Positions 22,972-31,867 of a stretch of 64,000 nt of DNA are shown piece by piece. The DNA is taken from NCBI GenBank assembly GCA_029553475.1, contig JAKPKV010000064.1, positions 1 to 64,000 on the forward strand. Reading direction: 5' to 3'. The DNA is from Armatimonadota bacterium (GTDB lineage Bacteria > Armatimonadota > Hebobacteria > CAIYQO01). Numbering within the stretch: position 1 is the stretch's first letter; each line of letters opens with the position of its first letter. The position numbers were made by a program, and so were the translations under genes. Under the pieces are notes generated by a model that saw nothing but the letters and a program-made list of their open reading frames with translations, had not been told where the DNA came from and did no database searches.

Positions 22972-24531
22972 ATGGCACAGGTGAAGCTGGCGCTGATCAG
23001 CGTCTCGGACAAGCGCGGGCTGGCGGAGTTCGTGCGCGGCCTGCACGAACTGGGGGTGGAGCTCATCTCCACCGGGGGCACGAAGCAGGCCATCGCCGAC
23101 GCGGGCGTGCCGGTGCGCGACATCGCGGACTACACCGGCTTTCCGGAAATGATGGACGGGCGCGTGAAGACGCTGCACCCGAAGGTGCACGGCGGGCTGC
23201 TGGCGCTGCGCGACCATCCCGAACACATGGCCATCGCCGCCGAGCACGGGATCCGCATGATTGACATGGTGGTAGTGAACCTCTACCCCTTCGAGGCGAC
23301 GGTGGCGAAGCCGGGGGTGACGCTGGAGGACGCCATCGAGCACATTGACATCGGCGGGCCTTCGATGGTGCGCTCGGCGGCGAAGAATTATCGCAGCGTG
23401 GCCATCGTCACCGACCCCGCGCGCTACCCGCAAATCCTGCAGGAGATGCGCGAGCACGGCGGCGCGGTGACCGACCGCACCCGCGCGGAACTGGCGGTGG
23501 AAGCCTACACCCTCACCGCCGGCTACGACACCGCCATCGCCGACTGGCTGCGCGTGAACATGCTGGGCGAGGCCGGTCTCCCTTCCGTGCTGACCGTGCG
23601 CGGGCAGAAGGTGCATGACGTGCGCTACGGCGAGAACCCGCACCAGGCGGGCGCCTTCTACCGCATCGCCGGCACGGCGCCGTACGGGCTGGGCGCGGCG
23701 GAAGTCCTGCAGGGCAAGGCGCTCTCCTTCAACAACTACCTGGACCTGGAAGCAGTGCTCGCCGGCGTGCGCGAATTCGACGCGCCCACCGCCTACATCG
23801 TGAAGCACACCAGCCCTTGCGGCGTGGCGTCGCAGACCGTGCTGGCGCAGGCCTACACCGACGCGCTGGAGTGCGACCCGCTCTCCGCCTTCGGCGGCAT
23901 CGTCGGCTTCAACCGCGCGGTGGACGCCGACACCGCGGGGGCGCTGCTCGACGGCATGGACCGCTACGGCTTCCTGGAATGCGTGCTCGCCCCCGCGTTC
24001 AGCGCCGAGGCGCGGGAGAAGCTGGCGGTGAAGACGAACCTGCGGCTGGTGGCGGTGGCCGAGCTGCGCGCGCTGGACCGCTACGACTACAAGCGCGTCA
24101 CCGGCGGCTTCGTCGCCCAGCAGCCGGACCTGCGCACCGATCCCGATGCACTGACAGTCGTGACGAACGCCCAGCCGACGGCGGCGCAGCTGGAGGAGCT
24201 GATATTCGCCTGGCGCGTCTGCAAAACCACCAAGTCGAACGCCATCGTCTACGCGAAGGGCACGAAGACGGTGGGCATCGGCGGCGGCGTCTACTCGCGC
24301 GTGGATGCCAACATGATCGCCGCGCGCAAGGCCGGCGACCGCGCGCAGGGCGCCGTGCTCGCCTCCGACGCCTTCTTCCCGCAGCCGGACAACATTGACG
24401 TCGCCCACGCCGCCGGCGTGGTGGCGATCATCCAGCCTGGCGGCTCCATCAAGGACCAGGAGGTGATTGACAAGTGCGACGCCCTCGGCATCGCCATGGT
24501 GGTGACCGGCGTGCGGCATTTCAAACACTAG
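22972..24531 (+). CDS. purH: Bifunctional AICAR transformylase / IMP cyclohydrolase
   Basis: A 519-residue enzyme for the last two steps of de novo purine synthesis: AICAR (ZMP) plus 10-formyl-THF to FAICAR, then IMP. The N-terminal MGS-like cyclohydrolase domain begins with ALISVSDKRGLAEF and contains the STGGTK turn and DGRVKTLHPKVHGG. The C-terminal transformylase domain has KHTSPCGVA, KTTKSNAIVYAKGTKT and VGIGGG. GGGGAGG lies 6 nt before the ATG at 22972. ZTP-riboswitch control links its expression to build-up of its own substrate ZMP. Monocistronic; a repeat block follows. Confidence 0.97.
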   Translation: MAQVKLALISVSDKRGLAEFVRGLHELGVELISTGGTKQAIADAGVPVRDIADYTGFPEMMDGRVKTLHPKVHGGLLALRDHPEHMAIAAEHGIRMIDMVVVNLYPFEATVAKPGVTLEDAIEHIDIGGPSMVRSAAKNYRSVAIVTDPARYPQILQEMREHGGAVTDRTRAELAVEAYTLTAGYDTAIADWLRVNMLGEAGLPSVLTVRGQKVHDVRYGENPHQAGAFYRIAGTAPYGLGAAEVLQGKALSFNNYLDLEAVLAGVREFDAPTAYIVKHTSPCGVASQTVLAQAYTDALECDPLSAFGGIVGFNRAVDADTAGALLDGMDRYGFLECVLAPAFSAEAREKLAVKTNLRLVAVAELRALDRYDYKRVTGGFVAQQPDLRTDPDALTVVTNAQPTAAQLEELIFAWRVCKTTKSNAIVYAKGTKTVGIGGGVYSRVDANMIAARKAGDRAQGAVLASDAFFPQPDNIDVAHAAGVVAIIQPGGSIKDQEVIDKCDALGIAMVVTGVRHFKH

Positions 24532-24559
24532 GCGGGGGGAGGCGCGACCCGCGGAACCG

Positions 24560-24722
24560 AATAGGGGTTAGGGGTTGGGGATTAGGGGGTTGTCACGTTG
24601 TAGCTTGATCTGCGAGCTGGTAGGGAACGCCCTCCGTGGCGTTCCCTTGTACGATGGACGAGGCAAGGTATACCGTGACGACCCGCTACACCTACCCCCT
24701 AACCCCCAATCCCTAGCCCCTA
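24560..24722. repeat. Inverted-repeat unit with G-tract/C-tract arms
   Basis: A left arm rich in GGGGTTAGGGGTTGGGGATT pairs imperfectly with CCCCCTAACCCCCAATCCCT on the right. The interior carries TGGTAGGGAACGCC...GGCGTTCCC, also found in the perfect inverted repeat at 25351-25561. It is the first unit of a gene-free repeat block, 24532-25604. Confidence 0.7.
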
Positions 24723-24794
24723 CTTGTAGCGGGCCGTCACGTTGCGCCTCGCTTCGCCATCTTGACCGGGGGCGCCCCACGGGAATCGGACGGC

Positions 24795-25265
24795 GCCGAC
24801 GCGGGGCGCGCCAGCGGACCCCCCGGACAGCGCCCGGTCGCCCCCCATCCCCCTGTCCCGCAGGGACCGAAGCCGTTAGCCACGGGTGGAGCGATAGCGG
24901 AACCCGTGGACCCCGCCCGGCAAAACATCACAGCCCCGCAGGGGCGACAGCAGGAGGATAGCATGGCCGATTCATTCGCCGCCCCGACCGGAGATGGCCC
25001 CGCGCATCCTCGATCAACGTAAGCGGATGGGACGCGATGAAGCGGTAGCGCGAGCCGCAGCGGACGGTGACGTTTCAGGAGGAGGATTCCGGATGCTCCG
25101 CGGTAGCGATGGGACGGGACGCTGTCGCCCCTGCGGGGCTGTGGATGTTTTGCGGCCGGGTCCCACGGGTTCCGCTATCGCTCCACCCGTGGCGAACGGC
25201 TTCGGTCCCTGCGGGACATGGGGGTAGGGGGCGACCGGGTGCTGCCCGCGGGGTCCGCTGATGCG
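24795..25265. repeat. Long inverted repeat, arms about 165 bp
   Basis: The left arm (24795-24960) and right arm (about 25110-25265) are near-identical in inverse orientation. Shared blocks include GTCCCTGCGGGAC, ACGGGTTCCGCTATCGCTCC and TCGCCCCTGCGGGGCTGTG. Each arm itself holds short perfect hairpins. Short open frames on both strands have no homology-like features and are not called as genes. Confidence 0.8.
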
Positions 25266-25350
25266 CCGTCCGTGGCCGGCGGGGGTGATCCCTTCGGGAT
25301 GACATCATAATCCTCTACCTCTTACTCCTATCTCCTATCCCCTATCTGTC

Positions 25351-25561
25351 GCGGGTCGTCACGCTGTATCGTGCCCTGCGAACCGACCGCTGGTAGGGAA
25401 CGCCCGCCGTGGCGTTCCTGGTTGTCGCAGGGGTGCGCCGTTGCGGGCGCGAGCCCGCTGGTGACCGCGGGCGGCTCGGCAACAAGGAGCGCCGGAACGC
25501 CACGGCGGGCGTTCCCTACCAGCGGTCGGTTCGCAGGGCACGATACAGCGTGACGACCCGC
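25351..25561. repeat. Perfect 68-bp inverted repeat
   Basis: Arms 25351-25418 and 25494-25561 are exact reverse complements over 68 bp (outer end GCGGGTCGTCACGCTGTATC) around a 75-bp centre. Outer flanks are C-tract sequences CCCCTAACCCCCCAATCCC. The first 16 bases of the arm, GGGTCGTCACGCTGTA, recur at the window end (63968-63983). Confidence 0.9.
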
Positions 25562-25604
25562 TACCCCCTAACCCCCCAATCCCTAACCCCCAAACGCTGG
25601 CGGT

Positions 25605-26684
25605 TCAGCACTCGGCGGCGTGGAGCATGGCCTCGCCTTCGGCGCGGTCTTTCACCCACACCGTGAATAGCATCTGCTTCAAGCCATCGCCGAACTCGCG
25701 CTTGAGGACGCGCAGCGTCTCCACTGCATCAACGCCGACGAGGAGTTTTTTGCCGGCCTCGATGGTTTTGTGATAGAGCGGCCACCAGCGCCGGTCCCAG
25801 GTGGGCTCGACGCCGGCGCCCGGCGTCCATTGCAGCATGGTCAGGCGCGGGAGGGCGAGCAGCACGTCGTGGTGCGGAAGGGCGCCGGGGCCGTCCCAGT
25901 GATACATGCAGTAGGAGACGCGCGCGGACATCTCGGCGAGCACCGGCCCCATGAACTCGGCGAACATGGCGGGAGAGATCATGGCGGAGAAGTCGCACTG
26001 GAACTTCGCCATGCGGCCGGGCGCCCACGCCCAGAAGACGCTGCCCCCCACCTCGTCGCGGATGAGATCGTAGAGCACGTCGTAGTAGCGGAAGTAGCGG
26101 TCGGTGATCTGGCGCAGGCACGCCTGCACCCACTCCGGGCGGTCGAGGAGGTCTTCCAGCAGCTCCTCGGTGCCGCGCATCGCCGCGAGGGTGTCCAGAC
26201 CTTCGATGAGGTCGGGGAAGGCCTGCATGAACTTGCCCTTTCCCTTGGCCGCCACCTCGGTATAGGCGCGCGTGCAGAAATCCCAGTAGAAGTTGGCGGG
26301 ATCGTAGTCGAAGCGGGCAGCGTCGGGGGCAGGTATGCAGGGCTCGCACCAGACGGTGCCGGGCATCTCGTGCCCGCGGCAGCCGAGAAAAAGCGCCAGG
26401 CAGTTGGGCGCGAGATCACCGGGAGCCACCGCCGGCACCGCCTCGCCCAGGCACTCCGTCTTCGCGAAGCCGCGCAGCGCCAGATTGATGCGATAGCCAT
26501 AATCCCTCGTGGAGTAGTTGGTGATCCACCCCTCCGGCTCAGGCAGCGCGGGCACGTCTTCCCACGGCTCCTCGCGCGGGGCGAAGATCTGCATCACCGG
26601 GCGGCCGATATCGCCGCCGTTCCACCAGGTGGTGAGGCGGGCGCGGGCGGCTTCCCAATCAGGGCGATACTGTAACACGGACAT
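25605..26684 (-). CDS. Uroporphyrinogen decarboxylase-like (URO-D superfamily) protein
   Basis: A 359-residue protein of the URO-D/MtaA methyltransferase superfamily in its heme-unrelated branch. Visible hallmarks are the late barrel strands CMYHWDGPGALPHHDVLLALPRL, LQWTPGAG and KLLVGVDA, with the His and Asp of the YHWDG motif suited to metal or substrate binding. Residues that define true HemE at the N-terminus (RxPVWxMRQAG) are missing. Such members often sit with carbohydrate or methyl-transfer genes. The start at 26684 (GGAG five nt upstream) lies just after the stop of the BNR_4 gene, so the two are probably cotranslated. Reaction unknown. Confidence 0.8.
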   Translation of the reverse strand: MSVLQYRPDWEAARARLTTWWNGGDIGRPVMQIFAPREEPWEDVPALPEPEGWITNYSTRDYGYRINLALRGFAKTECLGEAVPAVAPGDLAPNCLALFLGCRGHEMPGTVWCEPCIPAPDAARFDYDPANFYWDFCTRAYTEVAAKGKGKFMQAFPDLIEGLDTLAAMRGTEELLEDLLDRPEWVQACLRQITDRYFRYYDVLYDLIRDEVGGSVFWAWAPGRMAKFQCDFSAMISPAMFAEFMGPVLAEMSARVSYCMYHWDGPGALPHHDVLLALPRLTMLQWTPGAGVEPTWDRRWWPLYHKTIEAGKKLLVGVDAVETLRVLKREFGDGLKQMLFTVWVKDRAEGEAMLHAAEC

Positions 26685-26686
26685 CG

Positions 26687-27970
26687 TCACTCCTTCACAT
26701 CGCGCAGACGGTAGAGTACCAGCGGGCTGGGTGCGGGCTGTTCGCCCGCCAGCGGCTTGTCGTTATGCGGCGGCAGCGCTTCGCTGCGCAGGACGTAGCG
26801 GATGCCGGGCTCCGGCGATTTGCCGCTGCCCCCCGTCCAGCGCACGCGCAGGCCGGGGAAGGGTGACGCCGGCCTCATCAGCGCCGCAGGATAGGCTACG
26901 GGAACCTCGGCCGTGCCGAGGGGCGCGAGCGTCTCGGCATCCGCCAGCAGCATCCCCTCGCCGTATTTGACGTGCCGGTAGGTGATGCCCAGCGTCCCCT
27001 CCCTCGCCGGCGCGAGCTGGCCGAGGGTAATCGCAAAATGCATGGAGCCGGTGCCGGTGAAATCCCAGCGGTAGGCCCAGTCGCTGAGCTGGCGTATCCG
27101 CCACCCGCCCTTTTCATAGCGGGCGGCGTAGAGCTGGGTGTGGCCGGCGGCATCGAATTTGTGATAGGTGATGACGGCGCGCCCCTTCGCGTCAAAACCG
27201 AGGCGCTGGCAGCCGTTGATGATGCCGCCGCCGGCGGGGATGGGGTCCACGATGAGGCCGGGTGTCTTCAGCGAGAGGGGCAGCGCCGCCGGCGCGCCGC
27301 TGACGCTCTCCCAGTGGCGCAGGTCGCTGCTGCGCGCGTAGGAGAGATCGTGATTCGTGGCGCAGTCGGGGTCATCGCGCCAGACCCAGCAGAGGTGGTA
27401 CGCGCCATCGGGGCCGAGCAGCGGGCCGTGCATGTAGGCGTTCATCCGCCCCTGGCCGTCGGTGAGCGGGGTGTCGAGCAGGCGCGCCCAGCTTTTCGCG
27501 ACGCGATCGTACACGTTATAGATTTCATCGCCGTTGCCGCTGCCGCCGGCGCGGTAGTGGAAGATGAGCTGCCCCTCCGGCCCGCGCATGAAGGCGGGAT
27601 ACGTGCATCTCGTCTCGTCGCGCCCGATCATGGCGGGGACGCGCTCCAGACTATCCGCCTCCCACGGCTTCGCACTACGGAAGTAGATCAGCGGTACCGC
27701 GTGCATGTTGCCGCTGACGTGCAGGTAGCCGTCGTCATCCACCGTCATCGTCACGTAGTTGTGGCTGTCCACCCCGACGAACGTGGGCAGCTTCGTGTAG
27801 CGCCAGCTCTCATCCGCCAGTGTGCGGCTGGCGACCGTCATCTGGTGCCGCGCATCGTAATACGCGACGTACTGATACTCGCCGGCGGTGACCAGGCACA
27901 CGCCCACCGGGAAATCGGCGGGCACGCGGTCAATCGCCAGCGCGGACTCGATCACAGGCTCCAAGCGCAC
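26687..27970 (-). CDS. BNR_4-family beta-propeller protein (polysaccharide lyase-like)
   Basis: A 427-residue seven-bladed propeller-type protein. The BNR_4 signature runs through SHNYVTMTVDDDGYLHVSGN, YPAFMRGPEGQLIFHYRAGGSGNGDEIYNVYD, MNAYMHGPLLGPDG and NHDLSYARS. This family includes ulvan/polysaccharide lyases that use His, Tyr and Arg. The His and Tyr residues in SHNY, FHYRAG and ITYHKFD are conserved candidates. No signal peptide, so it is probably intracellular. Start is GTG at 27970 behind GGGGGAGAAA. It is cotranscribed with the URO-D-like gene. Lyase activity is inferred. Confidence 0.8.
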   Translation of the reverse strand: MRLEPVIESALAIDRVPADFPVGVCLVTAGEYQYVAYYDARHQMTVASRTLADESWRYTKLPTFVGVDSHNYVTMTVDDDGYLHVSGNMHAVPLIYFRSAKPWEADSLERVPAMIGRDETRCTYPAFMRGPEGQLIFHYRAGGSGNGDEIYNVYDRVAKSWARLLDTPLTDGQGRMNAYMHGPLLGPDGAYHLCWVWRDDPDCATNHDLSYARSSDLRHWESVSGAPAALPLSLKTPGLIVDPIPAGGGIINGCQRLGFDAKGRAVITYHKFDAAGHTQLYAARYEKGGWRIRQLSDWAYRWDFTGTGSMHFAITLGQLAPAREGTLGITYRHVKYGEGMLLADAETLAPLGTAEVPVAYPAALMRPASPFPGLRVRWTGGSGKSPEPGIRYVLRSEALPPHNDKPLAGEQPAPSPLVLYRLRDVKE

Positions 27971-28201
27971 TTTCTCCCCCCGGGCGGCATGCGGTACGGG
28001 CGCCGCCCCGGCATCATTTTCCTGTTCATTCGCGGCGGACGGCGGCTCCCCTGCCCTTCACGGCGGAAAAATGTGCCTTTTCCCGCGAAAGCTGTATCGG
28101 CCATGTTATCGGCTGACCGGCGCCGCCGATGCCGAGCACCAGAGCGTCGCGCACGCTCCGCGCTGAACGCCGCCCGGCCCCTGTCTCCCGCCGGCCGGGT
28201 G

Positions 28202-28210
28202 TGGTATAAT
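28202..28210 (+). promoter_or_regulatory. Extended -10 promoter of a leaderless gene
   Basis: TGG-TATAAT (28202-28210) is an extended -10 box that ends 9 nt before the ATG at 28220. This leaves no room for a ribosome-binding site and implies a leaderless transcript. No clear -35 is seen. Confidence 0.65.
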
Positions 28211-28219
28211 GCGGGCACC

Positions 28220-28897
28220 ATGCCGCCCACGGACGATACGACACCCCGCTCCCGCGCCTCGCGCGCCGTCTACGGCTGCGGCGCGCTCGTCATCGTCGGC
28301 AGCTTGCTCCTGCTGCTGCTGCCCTCCTTCGCCCCGCGCGGCGGCACGACGCCGACGCGGAAAACCACCGTCGTTCACACCGCGGAAGGTGACACCTTCA
28401 CCCTGGAGCAGCGCCGGGCCGGCGGAACGGCGACCTCGGCGGTCTACGCGGGCGACGCCGGCGCCGGGACGGCACTGGCCGCCGTTCAGGGCGCCGCGGC
28501 GCCGCTGGCGCCGTCCATCGTCTGCATTTACCCGGAAGCGCCGGAGCATCCGCTGCGCGTCTACGAGGTAGACCATACCCTGCTGGTGTGGAAGTGGGTC
28601 CCCAGCGGCAAATTCGGCGGCATCAGTTACGACGCGCTGAACGGTACCGCCGACCCCCACGCCTACGCCTTCCTGCTGCCCGTCGCCCGCCGCTACCGCG
28701 CGCACGCCAACCCCACCTGGCGCATCTCCTTCGCCGGCTTCCTGGCGAAGCACCATGACGCGGAAGCGCGGGCGCTCATCGAGCGCTACGCCACAGGCGA
28801 CTTCACCCCGGACGAGCGCGCCGCCGCCCCCCGGGAGACGCTGGCGCTGGCACGGCAGTACGCGCTGCAGAGCCTGGAGCATCTGCCGGAACCGTGA
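28220..28897 (+). CDS. Small secreted or membrane-anchored protein, unknown
   Basis: A 225-residue protein with a single N-terminal hydrophobic segment (residues about 20-42, AVYGCGALVIVGSLLLLLLPSF) after a Thr/Arg-rich start; it is probably a membrane anchor. The rest is predicted extracytoplasmic, ending in an alpha-helical part with SFAGFLAKHHDAEARALIERYATGDF. No domain recognised. The ATG at 28220 is in front of the extended -10 and has no Shine-Dalgarno. It converges on the MFS transporter gene with a 26-bp gap. Confidence 0.7.
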   Translation: MPPTDDTTPRSRASRAVYGCGALVIVGSLLLLLLPSFAPRGGTTPTRKTTVVHTAEGDTFTLEQRRAGGTATSAVYAGDAGAGTALAAVQGAAAPLAPSIVCIYPEAPEHPLRVYEVDHTLLVWKWVPSGKFGGISYDALNGTADPHAYAFLLPVARRYRAHANPTWRISFAGFLAKHHDAEARALIERYATGDFTPDERAAAPRETLALARQYALQSLEHLPEP

Positions 28898-28923
28898 GCT
28901 TTGTTCCCCATCCGCTTGCGGCG

Positions 28924-30291
28924 TTATGCCGGCCTGCCCTTGCGGTGCGGGCGGATGACGAACCAGACGACGGCCAGCATGAGCAGGCTGCCGGCCCAGA
29001 TGACGACGGCGGAGACGAGGAAGCTGGCGCGGAAGTTGCCCTGCAGACCGCGGAAGATGGCGAGGCCGACGAACGGCGCGAGCAGGCCGCAGATGCCCAC
29101 CAGGAAGGTGTGCGTGGCGGTATAGCGCGGGATATCCCGGCGGTCGGCGAACTGCATCACCGCGTTGAGCCAGGTGAGGTCAATGCCGGGCGCGGCGATG
29201 CCGACGAGCACCGAGGCGATGATGAGCGTGGGTATGTCGTGGGCGCCGGCATAGACGAACGGCGAAAAGCCCCACACCGCGAAGGAGAGGACGACGGCGA
29301 GGAACGGGCTGAAACGGTCCATCACGCGCCCCCAGATGAAATAAAAGAGCGCGCTGACCCCGGCAGTGATCATGGCGAGCAGGCCCACCCACGCTTTGGT
29401 GATGTGCAGCTCGTCCACCTGGAACATGGGGATGAGCGGCACCTGCAGCAGGTTGCCGAAGCCGAAGGTGAAGAAGGCCAGCGAGTAGAGGCCGAAGCGC
29501 CAATCGGTGATGAGCGTCCCCAGCCCTTCCAGCAGGTTGAAGCGCTTTGCCGGGTCACTCTCCACCGCGCCTTCGGGCAGGTGGTTGAACATCCACAACG
29601 CGAGTAAGCCCAGGAGCGCGCCGACGATAAACACCTGCTGATAGGTGATATGCAGCGCGCCATTGAGCCAGGGCGCGGCCAGCGCGCCGGCGCCGAGGAA
29701 CCCGGCGACGGCGGCGGCGCGCCAGGCGGGTTTCGCCAGCTCGTGCGCGACCGCCAGGCCGGCCAGACCGGCGGCCGTCATCACCCAGCTCCACGGCAGG
29801 CCGCCATCCATCAGCCGCCCGACGGTGACGCTGGCCAGCATGGTCATCACCGTCATCCCCACGCGCACCAGGCCCATCATCCGCCCGCGATAGGCGTCGG
29901 GATAGGCGTCCTTCATCATGGAGGCGTAGGCCGGCGAGGTGAAGCAGCCGGCGATTTGCGAGGCGATGAGAATGCCGATGAAGAGGCGGCTGGTGGTGGC
30001 GAAGGCGAGCAGCAGCACCATCCCGCGCGCGAGCATCCCCAGCCAGTACACGTAGGGTTTTTTCGGGCGGTCCTGCATGTGCCAGGCGACGAGCATGCTG
30101 AGCAGGTGGCCGAGGAACGGCGCGGAGGTGAGGAGGAAAATTTCAAAATCCGTGGCGCCCAGGTCGTCGCGCGCCACCACGCCGAAGAAGGGGACGGTCA
30201 TCCCCAGGAACAGACCGGTGAGCCAGGCGGCGCGGGCATCCCAACGGTAGGCGTACTGTATCTTGGCTGGCACGAAGCGGGTGAAGATCAT
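28924..30291 (-). CDS. Major facilitator superfamily transporter
   Basis: A 455-residue inner-membrane protein with about 12 hydrophobic helices. The MFS loop 2-3 motif appears as a degenerate DRPKKPYVYWLGMLARG, and the central cytoplasmic loop lies near residues 230-255 (PEGAVESDPAKRFNLLEG). FIWGRVMDRFSPF is the matching second-half loop. Substrate is not evident; the context of carbohydrate genes makes an oligosaccharide or sugar plausible. A minus-strand TGA-TACAAC box (30298-30306 region) ends 6 nt before the ATG, so the mRNA looks leaderless. No Shine-Dalgarno is present. Confidence 0.88.
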   Translation of the reverse strand: MIFTRFVPAKIQYAYRWDARAAWLTGLFLGMTVPFFGVVARDDLGATDFEIFLLTSAPFLGHLLSMLVAWHMQDRPKKPYVYWLGMLARGMVLLLAFATTSRLFIGILIASQIAGCFTSPAYASMMKDAYPDAYRGRMMGLVRVGMTVMTMLASVTVGRLMDGGLPWSWVMTAAGLAGLAVAHELAKPAWRAAAVAGFLGAGALAAPWLNGALHITYQQVFIVGALLGLLALWMFNHLPEGAVESDPAKRFNLLEGLGTLITDWRFGLYSLAFFTFGFGNLLQVPLIPMFQVDELHITKAWVGLLAMITAGVSALFYFIWGRVMDRFSPFLAVVLSFAVWGFSPFVYAGAHDIPTLIIASVLVGIAAPGIDLTWLNAVMQFADRRDIPRYTATHTFLVGICGLLAPFVGLAIFRGLQGNFRASFLVSAVVIWAGSLLMLAVVWFVIRPHRKGRPA

Positions 30292-30465
30292 CGGTCTGTT
30301 GTATCATTCGGACTGGCGGGGGACGGTTCCTGCCGTGATGGAAATGTTACGTAACCCGGCGGGCGATCATGCGTCGAGCCGCGCCCGCCAGCATCAGCAA
30401 AGCCTGGCAAAGTCTGCCACCCCCAGCCCATCCGCCCCCCCGCGCCGGCGGCGATCCGCACCTGC

Positions 30466-31524
30466 TCACCGACCCACCCCCGGTCGAACCTCCGCCGGCA
30501 GCGCTTCCAGCGCGTCTACCACCACGCCGATGCCATACCGCTCTTCCGCGCGCACGCGGGCCTGGCGGCCCATTTCGGCGCGGAGGGCGGGACTGGCGAG
30601 GAGCAGCTCCAGCGCATCGGCGAGCGCGCGGGGGTCGCCGGGGGGCACCAGCAGGCCGGTGTGGCCGTCCGCGATGAGCGTCTCCAGGCCGGAGACGCGC
30701 GCCGCGACCGCCGGCCGGCCCAGCGCGGCGGCCTCCAGCGCCACGCGCCCGGTATCTTCTTCCCGCGCGGGAATGGCGAGAAGATCGCAGGCGGCGAGGA
30801 AGGCAACAGGGTCTTCCACACGCTCCTCCAGCGTGACCGAATCCGCCCACCCCTGCGCCTGTACCGCGCCGCGCAGCACGGCCAGTAGCCGCTCGTCGCC
30901 CCGCCCGATCCCGCCCAGCCGCAGGCGCCCCTGCCGGCCGGCGGCGTGCAGCAGGCCGAACGCCCGCAGCAGCGTCTCCGCGCCCGACCGCGGCAGCCAT
31001 GGACCGAGCATGCCGACCACCGGCGCCGCGCCGCGCGCCCGGCGCGGCGGATCGAGTGGCCGTACTGCGCCCAGATTAATCGCCGGCAGGGACGGCAGCA
31101 GCCGCGCGCCCAGGTGCTGCGCCAGCCGTGCGAGCGCCCACGATGCCTCACCCGCCGTCTGCGCCCGCCAGCACGCCTGGCCACCGGCCAACCGCGCCGC
31201 CACCGTCCCCAGCAGCGCGCTCGCCGCGCCATTGGCATACAGGAGCGGCCGGCCCACCCGGCGCAGCGCCCCCGCCAGCCGCGGCGCCGCGACCACGCCC
31301 GGGCTCCAGCTCCAGCGCGTCGCCGGTCCGCCGTACGCCCAGCGGGGCAGCGAGATCACCGTCACCGGCACCTTCCACCGGCGCAACACCTCCGCCAGCC
31401 GTCCCTCTTCTCCCAGCACCGCCGTCACCGCCCAGGCGCGCGCCAGCAGCCCCCCGGCGAGGTCCACCAGGAAGCGCCCGGCATCGCCGAGATCGCCACA
31501 ACACTCGAAAAGGAGAATCTGCAT
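30466..31524 (-). CDS. Glycosyltransferase, GT4 (GT-B fold)
   Basis: A 352-residue retaining GT-B enzyme. The C-terminal GT1/GT4 domain has the E-x7-E motif EDTGRVALEAAALGRPAVA, followed by GLETLIADGHTGLLVPPGDP. The N-terminal acceptor domain begins QILLFECCGDLGDAG. No membrane segment. The ATG at 31524 is preferred over a GTG at 31542. It lies just downstream of the nucleoside-hydrolase remnant. Donor and acceptor unknown; envelope polysaccharide synthesis is the usual role. Confidence 0.85.
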   Translation of the reverse strand: MQILLFECCGDLGDAGRFLVDLAGGLLARAWAVTAVLGEEGRLAEVLRRWKVPVTVISLPRWAYGGPATRWSWSPGVVAAPRLAGALRRVGRPLLYANGAASALLGTVAARLAGGQACWRAQTAGEASWALARLAQHLGARLLPSLPAINLGAVRPLDPPRRARGAAPVVGMLGPWLPRSGAETLLRAFGLLHAAGRQGRLRLGGIGRGDERLLAVLRGAVQAQGWADSVTLEERVEDPVAFLAACDLLAIPAREEDTGRVALEAAALGRPAVAARVSGLETLIADGHTGLLVPPGDPRALADALELLLASPALRAEMGRQARVRAEERYGIGVVVDALEALPAEVRPGVGR

Positions 31525-31552
31525 CGCCGTGGTAGGTAACACCGGTGCCGCC

Positions 31553-31706
31553 TCACGCCAGCACCTCCCGCGCGTTCCGCGTCGCGCGCGCGACCGCGGT
31601 ATTGCCGACTACCGTGGTCATGGCGGCGACCTCTACCTCCGGTGACGCCGCCGCCAGCGCCACGGCGTCGTCACTCCCGGGGGTCCGTGTCAATTATCAC
31701 ACGCAT
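31553..31706 (-). pseudogene. Remnant of an inosine-uridine nucleoside hydrolase gene
   Basis: From the ATG at 31706 the minus strand reads MRVIIDTDP. Then one extra C in a C5 run (31679-31683) shifts the frame. In the next frame the sequence continues GSDDAVALAAASPEVEVAA and MTTVVGNTAVARATRNAREVLA, then TGA. This is the N-terminal calcium-binding region (DTDPGxDDAxA) of nucleoside hydrolases, about 50 of the usual 310 residues. The gene is broken by a frameshift and truncated. The rest of the gap (31707-31867) shows nothing recognisable. Confidence 0.8.
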
Positions 31707-31867
31707 GGCAGATTACACTGTACCAGTCTGACGGCGAAACGCTGTGCGATGGGGGTGACAAGCGCACAAACAACGGGACATCCGGTGAGAAAACCGGGGC
31801 ATGCGCCGTCCGTCACCGCCTTCCCGCGCACCCAGGTGAGGCGGGAGTATTCGTCAATCTGCAGTTT

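Noticed and set aside
22897-24528. A 543-codon minus-strand open frame over purH
   Set aside because: It is antisense to a highly conserved purine gene and its translation is low-complexity.
24762-25265. Short open frames in the repeat block that encode phrases such as GPKPLATGGAIAEP
   Set aside because: They follow the inverted repeats in mirror image on both strands and have no ribosome-binding site. They are repeat artefacts often mis-annotated as small proteins.
26972-28219. A long plus-strand extension of the gene starting at 28220
   Set aside because: It is antisense to the BNR_4 gene. The extended -10 box at 28202 and the membrane segment right after ATG 28220 fix the true start.
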